From: Crambe crambe
Taxonomy: Eukaryota; Porifera; Demospongiae; Poecilosclerida; Crambeidae
Length of the DNA stretch: 64,000 bases
Assembly (NCBI GenBank): GCA_963924555.1
Contig: OZ004587.1
Location: 4,588,001 to 4,652,000 of the forward strand
Direction of reading: 5' to 3'
Positions 48,353 to 63,200 of the stretch are shown in pieces; position 1 is the first letter of the stretch; the number at the start of each line of letters is the position of its first letter. The notes below the pieces were generated by a model, which saw only the letters and a list, made by a program, of their open reading frames with translations, ran no database searches and was not told the DNA's origin. Position numbers and translations under genes: made by a program.

Positions 48353-51300
48353 CTATATCATTCTTGAACATAACATTTCAATTTTTTCCAGAAAAATCTC
48401 CATCTCAACATCTGGCAGAAGCATTGTAAATCGTACCTCTAATGATTGAAATAGTGAGTATAATTATTACTGAATCTCTATAATGTTTATTGTAACCAGG
48501 GTAGAGATCCCCTGGGATATGCAAGGCTATAAGTGTAATAATTAAAGGGACACAACCTCTTATCAAGGTTGTCCTCTTTTGGAGAGAAATTAAATATTGT
48601 CCTCTTTTGTTCAATTAGAATATTAAAATTAATTTAAATGCTTCTACATCTGGTACACATGCATACAGCAGTATCTGTTTTCAGGGTTTCATCCACTATA
48701 AGTGGGCAAATATTCCCCCTCCCCTCCAACTTTGCTCCCCCCTAACCTTGTACATGTACGTATAATATAAAATGTATTAGCAATAAAAAGACACTGACCA
48801 TTCACAGTCATTCCGTACTTTGTTCCCTCGTTACCATACAGGTTCACTTTGGCTAAGTAGTCGGCACAACTCTCTTCAGTACTGCAATGTACAAATGCAT
48901 ACGCTCCAGTGGAAGAGGGTGAGTTAAGGAGTGTCAATTCCGAGCATCCATCTAGGATTTTGATCAGTCGTTGGAATCGCTCAGCCATATGTGTTTGACC
49001 GTATCTGTGGAATGGTAGCATGTTGTCTGTGATAGGTCCCTGATCTGCCCCAAAAGAACATGCCAAAAAAATTAGAATTATAAGTCAATTTCCTATACAA
49101 TGAAAGGATACTGAGGTACTTGGTGGTGGTCACTACAGTGAGACCATCTGTATCCAGAGACCACCATTGATTTTAATATCCATACAGAGACCACCTCCTT
49201 ATTAATTAAGACCAATACACAATTTCCTATGAAATTAATTATAACAGTGAAATCAGGGGCAAAAGCTGGTCTAGGGGGAAATATTATAAGGGCAACGACC
49301 AGTATATTGGTAAAATGTATTAGTAAGCATAACACACACCTGTGAAAATTAATTATAGCAGGGCAACGGCTGGAAATACATTATTGGACATAGAGTATAA
49401 TATTTATCTTGCGTACTCAATGCAGTTTGCATGTTAGTGAGAATCCTCAACTCAATGTCGACTGAGAGAGACCATATCATGGAGGCCGTAACATTCCACA
49501 TTCTCGTGGCTAGATCCTGATCACGCACCCAAGCCCAGCCAAACCTGGTACCAGCCAGTCCATCATGCTTGGAACTGAAGAAGAAAAAGAAATTATTATG
49601 TTGGGAGAGTTGCTGCTGTCATAAATTATGTAGGACATTATAAAGGCTAGTGCATAGAGAATGATTTTCAGTTTGTTGATCTATGCTTGTATGCATTAAA
49701 TTGCCTCACCTTGAGAATATCATGATGGATTTGTCCAAGGTTTTGGTGATGTTGGTGTACATCGGCCAGTAATAGACCATGTCCATGATCACTCGATCCG
49801 GGTCTTTCACAAGAGGCTCCTTCTTCGAGCCATCAGGGTTGTTAGGGTAACTACAACACAATAATTATAAGCTACAATTTGTCATGAATTTATGGAAATT
49901 TGAGTAACAATAATAATTGGTGTCTACAATTTTCATTCAAATAATTGGAAAATAATTATAGTACGAATTCTTTTCTTTTTGGCCCTTTTTTACCAGTCAA
50001 AAATTTTCATGTACGTGTGTCTGGAGAATTTCCTCGTCTGGTTCATTTTTACTAGTCAAAATCAATTAATAAGACTTTCCTACTACAATGTTACCACATT
50101 TTATTGATGTAGCCAGAGTTTGGTTAACCACTGGCTATATGTAACTCTGTTGCAAGTTTTACTAAATAAACTGTAACAGCAATGGGATGAGGTAATTATG
50201 ACATAGTTATGAGAGTAGAAATCAATATTAGATGCAAAAACTTTGGCTCACCATAACTCATGACTACTAGTGGCCATAGTCTGGAAATATTTAATTTGGT
50301 ATAGAGATAGTCTAACCATTACAGAACACAGGACAGAAGTTTGAAACTAATTCATCAAAGCACATTATATTTTTTTGAGAAGTAGAAAATTCATTAAGCT
50401 AATAAAAAATGGTAAATCTCTACATGGGACTGTCATAATAATATCCAGAGAATTTTCCCATAATTTTTTCAGGTTTTTTCAGGCACATTTCTACAGTATT
50501 ATAAAGGATTTTGAAACTGACGTCACAATCTCAATGGTCCATGGAGAGTTAGGATCAGCTGAGGCATTCCATCTAGCAGTAGGGATTTGAGTCATCATGA
50601 ACTTGTACGTAGAGAAGTAAGGCAATTGAGCAAACACATCCACTTGATCGGGACACTCATCTTTGCAGCTTTCCAGCATTCTCTTGGACATGGCAGCCAC
50701 TGCCACATTAATCACCATGGTAGCACCAATGCCAGCCACCAGATAGTAACCTTCCGTTACAGCATTTTGTGTCTGAAAAAAAAAAATACATCAGTAAAAT
50801 TTTTTGGTAGCATCACTCCCTCTAATAATTTCTTTCTATTTATACATGTGCATAGCTACAGTAAGGTGTACAGTGGAACCCCTAAATGTGGACTCCCTGA
50901 AATCCAAAAACCTCTCTAATCAGGACACTTTTTCTTGTCCCAACACAATATAAATGTGTATAATTTAACCCCTGAAATAGGGATACCTCTCTAATCAGGA
51001 CACTTTTCGCTGGTCCCAAAGGTGTTCGCATTTAGAGGTTTCACTGTACTGACAGCTTAGAAAGTTTCTGGAACATTTGAAGCTAGATTTTAGGGCCATC
51101 CCTACATAACCTTTTTCACGGTCATAATTAGTCCTTTGGTGGTACCAACCCCCTTTATTCCACATGCACGTGTGGAAGCCCTAGTTTTATAGAATCTGTC
51201 ACTAACCGACGACTTGTTAATGCAGAATTAAAAATTTAGACTACATGGATAATACTTAAAAGAACAAATGCCCCTCCAAAACTTCTTTCTCCCTTGGATT

Positions 51301-52849
51301 CACTGTATTCAGCAATAGGTACTCACTATGGAATGCACTTTGTGCAGAGCAGAGACCAGAGGTGGCAGCACAGGATGAGAGGACAGCCTACTAGGTTCAT
51401 ATGAAGGTCTGTGATAATTCAATGATGTACCATAAAAAATTGTTACAGCTTTGGTTCATACAGTATGTATATATGTAGCTAATTAATTTCTTTTAATAAT
51501 GAATATCAATAGTAATATAACACTTTTTTGATTAACAGTATTCATTCAATACTGTTGCCTTATAGGGAAAGGTCAACGATATTCATGACATCAATACCTA
51601 ATTATTAATACTACAAATAACGTATAATTCTACTCCTTGTTTTAATTTGCATGCATCTCTATGGGTATAATCAATGCGACAGTCCAAGGTGAATTCTTTT
51701 ACTCAGTGAAATTTGAGATAGCATAACCTTTATAGAGTCAAGGCCCCTCCTCCTGTGGAATACAAGTCAGAATTCTCTCAAAATTAATGTGGACACTATT
51801 GGCAGTATTGGGACTTGAAGAATTCGGAGAGCTACACATTATCGAAGGCAATGGGACACACAGAAGTGTCCTGATTATTTGGTTTGGTTTATTTATGGGG
51901 GGCTATAATTACGTACATGTGTTATGCTATGAAGAACACTTCTTTCTATGTAAACTCCAAAACCCCTATGCTTAATCAGGATAAAACCTCCCCCTGAGCT
52001 ACTGAATGCAAATCCTCTATATGAGAGGCTGGCTGGCTTATCAGTAAACAGTTTGGTTCTCTAGATGACCTGTAATGTCCGATGGTCGTTGTGCATGGAT
52101 CTGTATTGCTGACATCAAGCCAATACTCAGATAGGTACACAGGGTTTCCAGCACGTGAAGTGAAATTGCAGCTCAGTGTGTCCTCCTTGGTCTTACAGAG
52201 AGATCCAGAGTAGCACTGATAGCAAGCGTTACCATCATACCCACTGCAACTGATAAAAATCATTAACTTATGTACATGTAGCTTATCAATAGAGCATTAA
52301 AATGCATCCAATTTCGGTGCAAAATTAGTATTACTTTAATGGAGATTGTGCAACAATGTCAGCATTCACATGGTAAAGAGATACAGGCCGGGCAAAAGTT
52401 TCAGGAAATGTATGGCTTCTGGAATTGATACACTTTATTACAAACATGAAAGATGATAGACCTTGGATACATGCGAACACAACTCATGGTAGTAGTCTGA
52501 GAGAGTGGGCACGGCAAGAAAGGGTTAAGGTGATTGTAAAGGAGATTGGAGATCAAGCTAGCTAGGTGTTAGCTGCCTGTAGAGAGGAGGGTCAGGTCTG
52601 CACCAATAAACTAGAAGCCGTTCATCTTTAGGAGATTGCAGATCTAGCTATTTAAGCTAGTTAGCTAGCTAGCTAGAGTTTAATATACCTATTAAGAACA
52701 GGGTCCCAGACCCCACCAGGTCTGCAAGGGTCTGGAGACGGATAATCCTCACATATTCTCACGCTTTCTCCCCCGTGAAATAGAGCCAACACCACCAACA
52801 CCACTGGGGAGACGTTTGATAGAATCAGAGTCACAGAAGAAACGACCAT
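48353..52849 (-). CDS. EGF-alliinase-type PLP-dependent enzyme, secreted or membrane-anchored
   Basis: Eight exons on the minus strand: 52849-52689, 52249-52070, 51408-51327, 50772-50522, 49850-49710, 49574-49417, 49044-48799 and 48438-48353. They sum to 1305 nt, giving 434 residues with matching phases. A hydrophobic N-terminal stretch (VVLVVLALF) suggests a signal or anchor. Next is a Cys-rich segment (CSGYDGNACYQCYSGSLC) before LSEYWLD, as in plant alliinase. The fold-type I core follows: TQNAVTEGYYLVAGIGAT, YPNNPDG, MDMVYYWPMYT and the probable PLP lysine in SSKHDGLAGTRFGWAWVRD (near residue 274). The C-terminus ends LPDVEMEIFLEKIEML. The family includes C-S lyases and tryptophan aminotransferases; the substrate is unknown. 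An in-frame ATG at 52918 would add 23 residues. Confidence 0.9.
50207..50437. mobile_element. Dispersed inverted-repeat element in alliinase-like gene intron
   Basis: ATGAGAGTAGAAATCAATAT at the left and CTCTACATGGGACTGTCAT at the right, with CTCATGACTACTAGTGGCC inside. The same interior appears at 28979-29145, 10028 and 26780. Confidence 0.55.
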
Positions 52850-53023
52850 ACCTAAACTCAACCTAAAACTAGCTAGCCACACCCCCATATGGTACGCATG
52901 CGCAGAAGTTGTTCCCACATCCGAGATTGCAGGCGCCCCTCTTTGCCCTCCATGAAAAATCCCCAGCTGACAGGATACGGACTGCCATATTAGTAGTATG
53001 CATACTAGCTAGTTAAAACAACC
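52850..53023. promoter_or_regulatory. Putative bidirectional promoter
   Basis: Only about 170 bp separates the start codons of the minus-strand alliinase-like gene and the plus-strand EGF/Ig gene. Both transcription starts and control sites must fit here or inside the first exons. No TATA box is evident. The pair may be co-regulated, which is an inference. Confidence 0.5.
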
Positions 53024-56000
53024 ATGGCATCAGTAGCTTATCAATTTAGTATTCTGCTCTTTTATGCCCAGCTTACTTGGGGCACAGTTACCCTGGACTT
53101 TATGTTGCCCTCTAACGATTTGAATGTAATACGGCTCCAGTGCATTAATGATCAGGGTTTTCCTGACCCCGATGCAAGATTTAAGTTCCGTGGCAGTACA
53201 AACTTCATACCAACAAATGGGAGTCAAGACTATCTAACTTACATAATTTCTCCAGAAACTGAGGGATTTGTTCACTGTACGATAGGGGAAGAATCCTCTG
53301 TCCCTGTTGTATTTGCTGGTAATTTAGCTATAACTAAGAAATCTTAGCTAGCTAGAGAGCTATTCCCATGCAAGTAGAATCAATACTGTGTGAAATTTAT
53401 TTCATACGCTAGTTAGCCTGTTATACGTAGGTTCCTATACTTTAATATAGAGTTTTTACAATTGTAGTGGAAGTGCTTTGTAGTGGAAGTGCTTTGTAGT
53501 GGAAGTGCTTGGTAGTGGAAGTGCTTGGTAGCTATACTTGAAATTCAGGGCTTATCATTAGACCATATATATCTATAAAGAGTCTAAAAGTGGCCACAAA
53601 TGAACCAATTTTGACACTCCACATTCGACCCGTGCTATAGTTTGGACTATACTTCACATGCTCAATTTGATATTTCATTCCATTCCATTACACTGTTCAC
53701 TCCACCAAAAAAAAAAAGAGTTAAAGACAAATTCTCAGGTCATACGTAGCTATCATGTAGATATATCTATGTAGCTACTACTTACCCTTTTTAGTAGCAC
53801 TCAGAACATGCGTTAATACCTGAAGTCTCATCTATGTATAACTAATAATGCTATACGTCCAGGTTCACTAACTTTTTTCCACAGCTATCCCTACTGTATC
53901 AAATCATACTAACTCCACTGATGTTGTCTTTGATGAACCACTAACCTGCTCCATACCATTACCATCTGTGAGAGCTTTTTTAAGGTATACGATAACATGG
54001 GAACGAATCACAGATTCATTATCAGTACAAGTTACAAATGATTCTGAGTCAAGAGGATACAATCTCTCTCCAAATAGCGTAAACCTCTCTTTACCAGCAT
54101 CAAATTATGTTGATCAGAGAGTATATCGATGTAAGCTAGATCTGATACGATGCAACTTGACTAGTGGTGTTGAACGTTGTGTAGTTCCTACAATTTTTGG
54201 ACCTGAGATGCGGTTGCTATTAGGTAAGGATATTATCAAGATCAAGCATATAATCAAGCCTAAAGTTACCTACGTATGTATAGTAGCTAATATAATCTTT
54301 GTGTGCATTATAATTATATTTTCAATATGTTATTACTTGCTATAAATAATAATATAGGTTTGGGTATCACTTGCATCAGTAACCAGTGCCAGTGCCGACA
54401 AGGTTTTCACGGCAATAATATCAACAAATGCATAGGTAAGTACAAGAAAACCCCTCAATGTTGACTGTACCTATAGATTTTATAGCTGCAGCCCAAGGCC
54501 ATTGGGCGATCCCTCTGTCCTTAAATCAGCAGGGGCGTAACTACTATTGTTCACAGGTTGCATGTGAACCACCCACCAACTCTCGATCAATGCACTGAAG
54601 TACGTATGGCTGGCCATATAGCCTAACCCGGTGTATAGAGTAGAGTATTTGGCTGTGTAGTGGTTAGATATTATGTATACCACTCCTTAATTCCAATTAA
54701 ACAACCACCATCAAGTGGGCATGATTCTCCAAAAAAGGTGTGGTTAGTCAAAACTGGGTTGGCCAGGAAAATTTTTTCCCACACGCAAGCAGCTGTGAAC
54801 CCCCTTCAATCAGGCCTAGTTATGCCACTGATCAGGTATTCCTTGTCCCAGACTGACAATAAATATCAGTCTTTATCTTGTTTGGGGGGGCTTATATAAT
54901 TCTTCATTCTGCCACTGCTTGAATTAGCTACCATGTAGAAAAGGTATTATTACATGTAAGCTCTAATAAAATTAATCATTATTACTATTACTCTGAAAAT
55001 TTATTTGGTATTTACGTTTCACGTAGGTATGTAGGAATGTGAATTTCAAGATGATAATACCCACTATTTCTGTTTCATAATACCAATGCTGTAGCTACCT
55101 GATAATTTTGATCGTTCTGCATGGTAATAGATGAAGATGAGTGTGCTGTAGAACTTCATGACTGTGATGATAATGCAACTTGTGCCAACACTATTGGTGG
55201 ATATAACTGTATTTGCAATCCTGGTTCTCATGGATTCCAAGACGGAAAGGCTTGCATTAAGAATGGTGAGGGCTATGTCTTTCCACAGATTATATAATCT
55301 AGGAAAACAGATCAAACACTTTTTGTTATTGATTATAATCACAGAGTGCAATATTAAAATTTTTCCTTGCTCAATAATTATAGTGGTAGCTAGCTACTTT
55401 ATACATATAAATTTTGAATGCAGCTTGTAAACTTTTGTGCAGAAGTAGCTGTATGCAGTGTTCTTTACGTAGGTATTCTGTTGCATTAATTATTAGGGAA
55501 AGTGTAAAATTTACTCAATGCTTCATAAACATTAGAATCTTTGATCAGATGTCAACAACAGTTAACTGATGAGAATTGCATATGTGAGGGAGAAGGTACA
55601 ACACTAAATTGCTTCTGCAACAAAGGCTTTATTTCAAGAAATGGAATGTGTGAAGGTATATTTACAGTAGCTTGCAGTCATATATCTAACAACTGGGATC
55701 TAACACTGGGTCAGAAGCTATGTAGTTTACAGCTACATATGTATGTACATATATGAACCAAGTATACAAGAGTTAACCACATATCCTAAAGTATACAGTA
55801 TGTAAATTTACAAGTATACAGCTTGTATACTTCCATAGCTATAAACTTGTATAGTCTGTGCACATGAGTATACAACACTTGAAAATTATTGTAAAATAGC
55901 TAGCTATAAGCCCTGTGTAATTTTCATGATTAGCTATCTAGTGCTTACTGCCAATATTATTTGCCTTAAGTGCCATTCTTAAGCAACTGTTAGTGGTGGA

Positions 56001-59000
56001 TTGATTAATGCACAAAAATTAATAAGGGAATAGCAATAGCTACGTATAGCTAGGTTCAGAGTGCAAAAATCAAAAAAAGTTATTGTGCTCTGCGTTATAA
56101 TATTTCAGATATCGACGAATGTGAAATGGGTATTGATAGATGTTCTGACATTTGTTTCAACAATAATGGCTCCTACACTTGCACATGCCAACCTGGTTAC
56201 TACATGACAGCAGATGGATTCACCTGTAAAGGTGTGTAAGTATTATGTAGATGGTAGCTATACAGTATCCACTTGACCTTGGATGGAAAAATTAATGCCC
56301 AGGACTGCGTTGCATATGCTGAGAGCTGGAAATCCCCAAATAACTCCGTAAAGCTTCAGTATGTATTCCCGTGTAGAATTCAGCACGCAATTACACGTAT
56401 GATCTGCTAAAGCGCGTAAAATACACAATAATACATCAAGCTTTGCATTTGTATGTTCAGAGATACGCGCTAAAGCGTGCTTTATCGTATAATTCCACAG
56501 AAAATGGCGTGAAAACGGCAATAATCTCGCGTAAAATAACATCTACATGCATCGTTTATTGTCGCAATTTAGCGCACTTTAGCTTGCAAATGCGCGATAA
56601 AATCAATACGGGTTGCTAAACTAAATGCTACACAGCACTTATCAACTATAATTGGTTGCACTGAGCCTCCAATTAGTGTTAGCCAGATATCCTTTGGACC
56701 ACATATCTTGATAGTCATCAAAACTTCAAACACAACTATAAGGAAGATAATTTCATAACCCTTAATACTGACCACAGTAGTAACTCGATCAGCCATAATG
56801 AGTAAAATCCCTGGACAATAAATTAAATCCCCACACATCTATATACTCACGGCCAAATCCCTGGACAATAGTATTATCATGGGAAAACCTGCAGCTATAA
56901 ATATCTAGACTATAATGTCTTAGAACATTAGGTATAGCTAGGTCTGCTGAATAGAGCAATCTGATTGGTGGCACAGCTATTAAGCTCAGTGACCATTGTC
57001 AACATTAAGATTTACAGTGTTGCTTGGAAACAGTAGCTAGTGGGTGGGTCAATTGTCTGACTGCATATGTCAGAAGTCAGAGTGTGATGTTATGATAATA
57101 CTTCTCGGACACAGTCTTCATTGGTCTGTGTTCCATATTCCTACAGAATCCAGTCATAATCTATCCGTACAGTCCTCACTAAAGAAGCACCAACTTTGAC
57201 TTTAAATCGATAGCTTTCGTACCTTTTAAGCGATCATCCAGAGCCATGGCGATGGGTAACATGAGCTAGTAACTTACTTTCATGCTGCAGTTGATAAATA
57301 CGTGCTATTGAAGTCCTGTTTTCTCTCTAGAGCTTGTAAGTTTTCCCCATATATTTTTCAATGCAGCCATTTTCTTAGACTCCGTTTACGTTTGTTTACT
57401 ACCATAGACTTTCCGTATACTAAGTAGCCGATAATTGGTGCTGTGACGGTCGATAATTGATGTCGGTCGATAATTGAGGACTTATGCTAGTATTGGTTAC
57501 CTTACTAGCATAGACTAATTTTAGCGATTTTTGCTTTCAGTTAAAATTTAGGGTACTAATTTTGGCGATTTTGAAGAGCTCAAGAAAAATGCAAATCAGG
57601 TCTGGTGTTGTTTAGCATCACAATGTACAATCGGATTTGGCCATGATTCTGGTCATGGTGGATACACAGATGGAGATGACCGGGAAAGGAGGGGCACAAG
57701 CATATAATTATTGGCATGATAATAATGATGATGTGAATGTTATGAGTTCAGAGGTCAGAGTTAGTTACAGGTAGCCATAATTTCTTCAAAGGGGTTAGCA
57801 GGGGGAGTACAGTATAGATCCATCAATAAGCCCAGGAGCCAGTAGATGGAAAGTTTGAAGATATCACTCCAAATATTTTGGAAGAACTCAGCTCCTCCAG
57901 CGATGAAGAAATCTCTAGTTAATTAGCTAGCTAGCGTGTGAGATAACGTGTGGGCATGGTCAAAATCATTACGTATTTTTAGCTGGTATTATTATTAGCG
58001 AAAATTACAAATTCGCTAAAATGAGTACCCATTAATAAAAGTTACATTAAGGTATTTTGCTATTGCTAAGATGCATGACAGAAGCTGGTAAGTAGCTCTT
58101 TGGATACATGATTAGTTTTTCTGTCCTTGTAGCTATGTAGACTACATATAGCTTGTCCCTATAATAGTGAGTGCAACCATGCTCTCTGATGTTTTCTTCT
58201 GGCAGATATTGACGAGTGTGCTCTTGAATTGGACACCTGTGATGTGAATGCTAATTGCTCCAACACCAATGGATCCTTTAGCTGCAACTGTCGACATGGT
58301 TACCGTGGAAATGGAAACAGTTGTTTCATGACCAGTAAGTGAATAGTTGGCTGTATTTATATTACTAGGGTATATTCGTATAGCATAATATTCATTTGTG
58401 AGTGAAGCAGTGAAAGTACCAACTCATTTTGTGCTTCAACTTCTTAGATTAAGATATTGCTGTCAGCATGCTTGTAAGTGGTGGTCCCAACCAGGTACAG
58501 GAGGTCAGGATGCTTACCACAAATACTTAGATAAGCCAAGCACTTTGGGCAACTGGAAAACGCTGAAAGTGGGAACTGGAAACGAAAACGGAAACGAGAA
58601 CGGAAAGGATCGTCAACTTTACGAATAGCATAATTATGGATTATATGAAACCCTTTACCATTAAAATTATCAGGCAGTATATTTAAATGTTAAATTCTCG
58701 CTGCAATAATGAAAGATGTTCAGAAGAAAGGAGGCATTCGACACTGCTTTCTACTTTAATGTGGACAGCTGGATGAAAATCAGAGAAGTGTGGCCCAATA
58801 CAAGTTTTCCAAGGGTGGTAGTACACATTCCGCAATTCCTTGCTTAACTGAAAGATTCCTGTGTTGGGATTTTGGAACATCACCTGTTCACGATGACGCA
58901 AAACAATGTCATCAGGAGGAGGAAGTACTTGGTTGTGGTCGCCTCTTAAGATCTTTCCTATGCAGCTAAATTGGTTCACAAGACTTAGCAGCTAAATTTA

Positions 59001-59843
59001 GTCCCTTTAAGCACGTGGACGTAGTTCTTTGTGAAATCGACGATCCTTTCCATTCTCGTTTCCGTTTTCATTTCCAGTTCCCGCTTTCAGCGTTTTCCAG
59101 TTGCCCAAGCACTTTTATGTAGAAAGCAATCAAGCTGAGCTAATAAGTGCATAAATGTTGTGGGCAGGGGTAAAAGGTGTCTCAATTCGCATGAGTAGGG
59201 AGGGAGGCTCTCTTTGCTTCCATACTTGGCTAGCAAATATCAGCCGTATGGTTGTAGTATCTATATGATATAAATTTCCTCTTTCCTAGTTTTCGTTACA
59301 CTTTCCTTTTCCTATTTTCACTTTCCTACTTCCTTCTAGATGAACCCCTGTTGTCATGCTTTCAGCGGAAGCTGCATATCAATTAATTAATCGGCATAAT
59401 AGCTACTGAAGGAAACTATGATGCTCGAGATAATTTTGATAGCTAGATGCATGTAACAGTAATAGCTGGTGCCCAGAAAATTTATGGTCCTGAATAATCC
59501 AAGTATACCATACATAGCCATTATCCAACGCAATAGGTATGTATCTAACTAAATATTTCCACCTGATTGGCTAGCATCCATCATTTTTCTTGGAATGTGT
59601 GAGTGGACTAACTTGTTCAGGTTATGAAACTAGTAGCATATTTAATTCTCCATCACATCATACCTCATCTCTGTTCACTATCATCTCCCTCCAGATAGCT
59701 GTAATCCAGAGACTGCTCATGCATGCCGATGTCGTCCCATGCTTAGCAATGGCAATCTATCACAGTGCTTCTGTGATCCAGGCTACCTTTTTGAGTTGGA
59801 CCAGAATGGAGTACACTGTCGTGGTAAGATAAAGCCTTGATTT

Positions 59844-59909
<66 letters not shown>

Positions 59910-60264
59910 AGGAAAGAGTTTCTCCATTGAATTTAGCAATCCAGCCACCCTCATTGGCATTCCTCTATACTTTTTAAATAAATAGATCTGAATGAGTGTG
60001 CAACTAATCTTCACAATTGTCACCCCGATGGATCATGCAGTAACACCAATGGGAGCTTCATATGTTCCTGCAAACAAGGCTTTTTTGGAAATGGAATTCA
60101 ATGCATAGGTACATACGTATTATATTACCATATGTGGCAGGAAGAATTCTTTAGATATAATACTAAGGAAATATTTATGATTTCAGGAATGTAATCAATT
60201 TTTGCAAGCCATGCAATTTAAATTATAAAAATTCCTGTATACCTGATCCAATTCCCCCCCCCCT

Positions 60265-60295
<31 letters not shown>

Positions 60296-63200
60296 AGATC
60301 CAGCAGCTGAGTTTTGCTACTACTAAAATTCTGATTAATATTTTGTGTTTACTATCTCATGCTTATAGCTCATGCACTTGTGATTAGCTTTTACATTAGT
60401 AAATTTTCATGTAAGATGGTATAAGAAAAATACAATTATTAATATGTACGTTAGTTTACTGGGTATAATACTCATTTTTACTTTTCAGATATCAATGAAT
60501 GTGCAGATAATCTTCACAACTGTTCAGCTAATAGCGTTTGTAACAATACAGATGGTAGTTTTGATTGCAGCTGCTCTGTTGGATTCTTTCCTTCTCCTAG
60601 TAACCGTGATGAATGCATAGGTACTTTACAGTAGCTATAGTTGCTTATCCTGCATTCTTTATCCTACAAGAACTTAATTCCTTGTATAGGTGGCATTCTT
60701 CCAGAAATAAGAGTAAATCAAGGTGATTTTGTAATAATTTTGATATAGCCACTTACGTATATTCTAATAACTTTCAAACCATAATTGAAACCTTTGAACA
60801 ACAAGCTCCCAAAGAGCAGCCATGCATGAGAGTCTCTCTGTAATAGGTAGAACAGATTGACCTCCCATGGAACCCCAGATGAGCGGCCACTTCTAAACTC
60901 TCTTATCAGTTAGAAGTGTTGTTTGAATGCAAATATCCCCAAATAACATTTTCCATTTCACATGCAGTTGTCCGTCCAATAACTGGATTAATTTATGATA
61001 TTGGGAACAATTTTTGTCTGGAAGGCAATGACTTCACAAACGAAACTGCAGTTCTGAAATGTGAGACACGAAATGCCAACGTCATTCCTGTTCCAACAAC
61101 GACTTGGTTTGTCACAGGAAATAGGATCACAGACACGCACACTTTAGGGAATGATTCCCTTTCAGCAGTTTTGATCAATGATACTCACTTGGTTGTTAAT
61201 CTCACTACTCTGGGATCTGTGAAGAGACTTGGTGTTACCTGCAAGAAGGAAAATCGTGTAGGCTCTTTTAATGAAACGACTATCATTTCAAAATGCAGTG
61301 AGTAGGTATACTCTGTGTCCTGGAATACTTTTATATACTCGTGTAGGGAATGATACACGAATTAACATTGATACATAGCTAATCACGTATCTATAAAATT
61401 TCCATCCATGGTTATGGCCTTTGCACACTAGTATTTAGCTATAGCACTATGCATTTATTGCTAGAGTGGTAATCAATAGCAAGGTTAAAGTGGTCTATGT
61501 TTTAAAAAATCTGCTCCTCTATAATTATTTTTTGCTACTAAAAAATTAATAAATGAATGTTTTCCTCTCTATCCTCTTCCCACCCTTGCAGATGACACGC
61601 AATGTCAGGACGGAATCACCAATAACTGTACTTTTGATTGTACACGTAATGCTACACATCACACGTGCACCTGTAGAGATGGATACTCCATTGATGTGGA
61701 TGGGATAACATGTACAGGTATTTTAAGTGCAATAAACAGGAATTGATTTAACTTCGCTGTGGCTATTAGACAAAGGCACAATTTCAAACAATATTATTGG
61801 CGAGCGAGCCACACACTAGTGATGTAAATTGAGATTCGCGATATATATATATATGTACATATATATATATTTGGTACATCAATAGCTAGCGGGCATAGTT
61901 GATAATACGCATGCGCACGTTCGTTTGACCTTTGACCCCACAAATGAAACATGCCCATAGCACTAGCACTTAGAGCTTATTGCTTTCTACAGCATTTTGT
62001 CATAGAGGCACTAAGTGGATTGTAGGCGCTTGGCTTTCTAAGTGCTTGTGGTAAGCATTATACTGTCTCCTATGTATGCAGCTGCAATATCTTAGTAAGT
62101 CAAAGTACAAATGACTTTCACCAACTGCTTCGCTCGCCGATTGAATATGTGACACGAACATACCCTAGTTAGTAGTCATTACATAGCTAACTATAGCCTG
62201 TTAAAGTTTACAAGCTACCGTATAATAAATATAAGTACATGAAGATTTTACATTCTGAAAAATAATAATACTTTCATTATTCAGGGCCAGGGCTACAGGG
62301 CTAACTATGTGGGAAAATGATCCAAGAAAGTGTTTCATAATGCTCCACTGCTTCATAATACCCTTACGTATTTTTATCCTACCTTTTATGATGCCAGAAT
62401 AATAGCTCTTAAAAGCTCAGAGAAGTGTCTGTAAGCTCTTTTTCCCTGAGTAACAATTATTTCCAGATACACCGACACACTAAAATTAATATTAAGTGGC
62501 AAAGAGATGGAGGCTGAGGGTGGAGTTTCGAAATCACATAGAAGAAAGCAATGCCAGGCTCTAATCGAAGCTTAAGGAAGAGAAAAATATGTATAGCACA
62601 GATGACTGAGTATAAGTTCATACAATTCTAGCTATTTAATTGTGTTATGCCAGAATGTGCAATGCTTGATATGGCTAGCTACGTAGCTAGCATTAGTGAA
62701 ATAATTCTCAGTGTTGTTGTATTTTTGAGGCCTTTGCCTCAATGTTGCTATATGTGGATTACATTCTTACACTACTGTCTGCACTCTGCATGAGCTTCCA
62801 GAGTCCCAGCTTGGCTGTATTATTGTGTCAATACAGACTTGGCTCACTTATAATTTCTCACATCCTTTGGAGCTAAATCCCTAATTCCCACTTCACTTTA
62901 CTTATTTATATCACTCCATTGTGAAGATTAAATGCACCAATATCACTGAACTACTTGTGCATGCTAAGGAAGCGTGGAGTGTGCCTGTTCATTCCAAAAG
63001 TGATGGGGCATTTTTTTAAATTATCCATGCAGACATTAACGAGTGTGAGAATAATAGAACCTGCAGTCATTTATGTAAAAATATCAACGGCTCTTATATA
63101 TGCTCATGTGAGTCTGGATACACCCTGTCACGTGATAACAGAACATGTGAAGGTAATAATCCTTGTAGCTACGTATTAAAGAACATAATGATTGTGAAGA

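Noticed and set aside
59760..60023. Pro/His-rich minus-strand ORF
   Set aside because: It comes from poly-G and (TG)n between two EGF exons on the plus strand.
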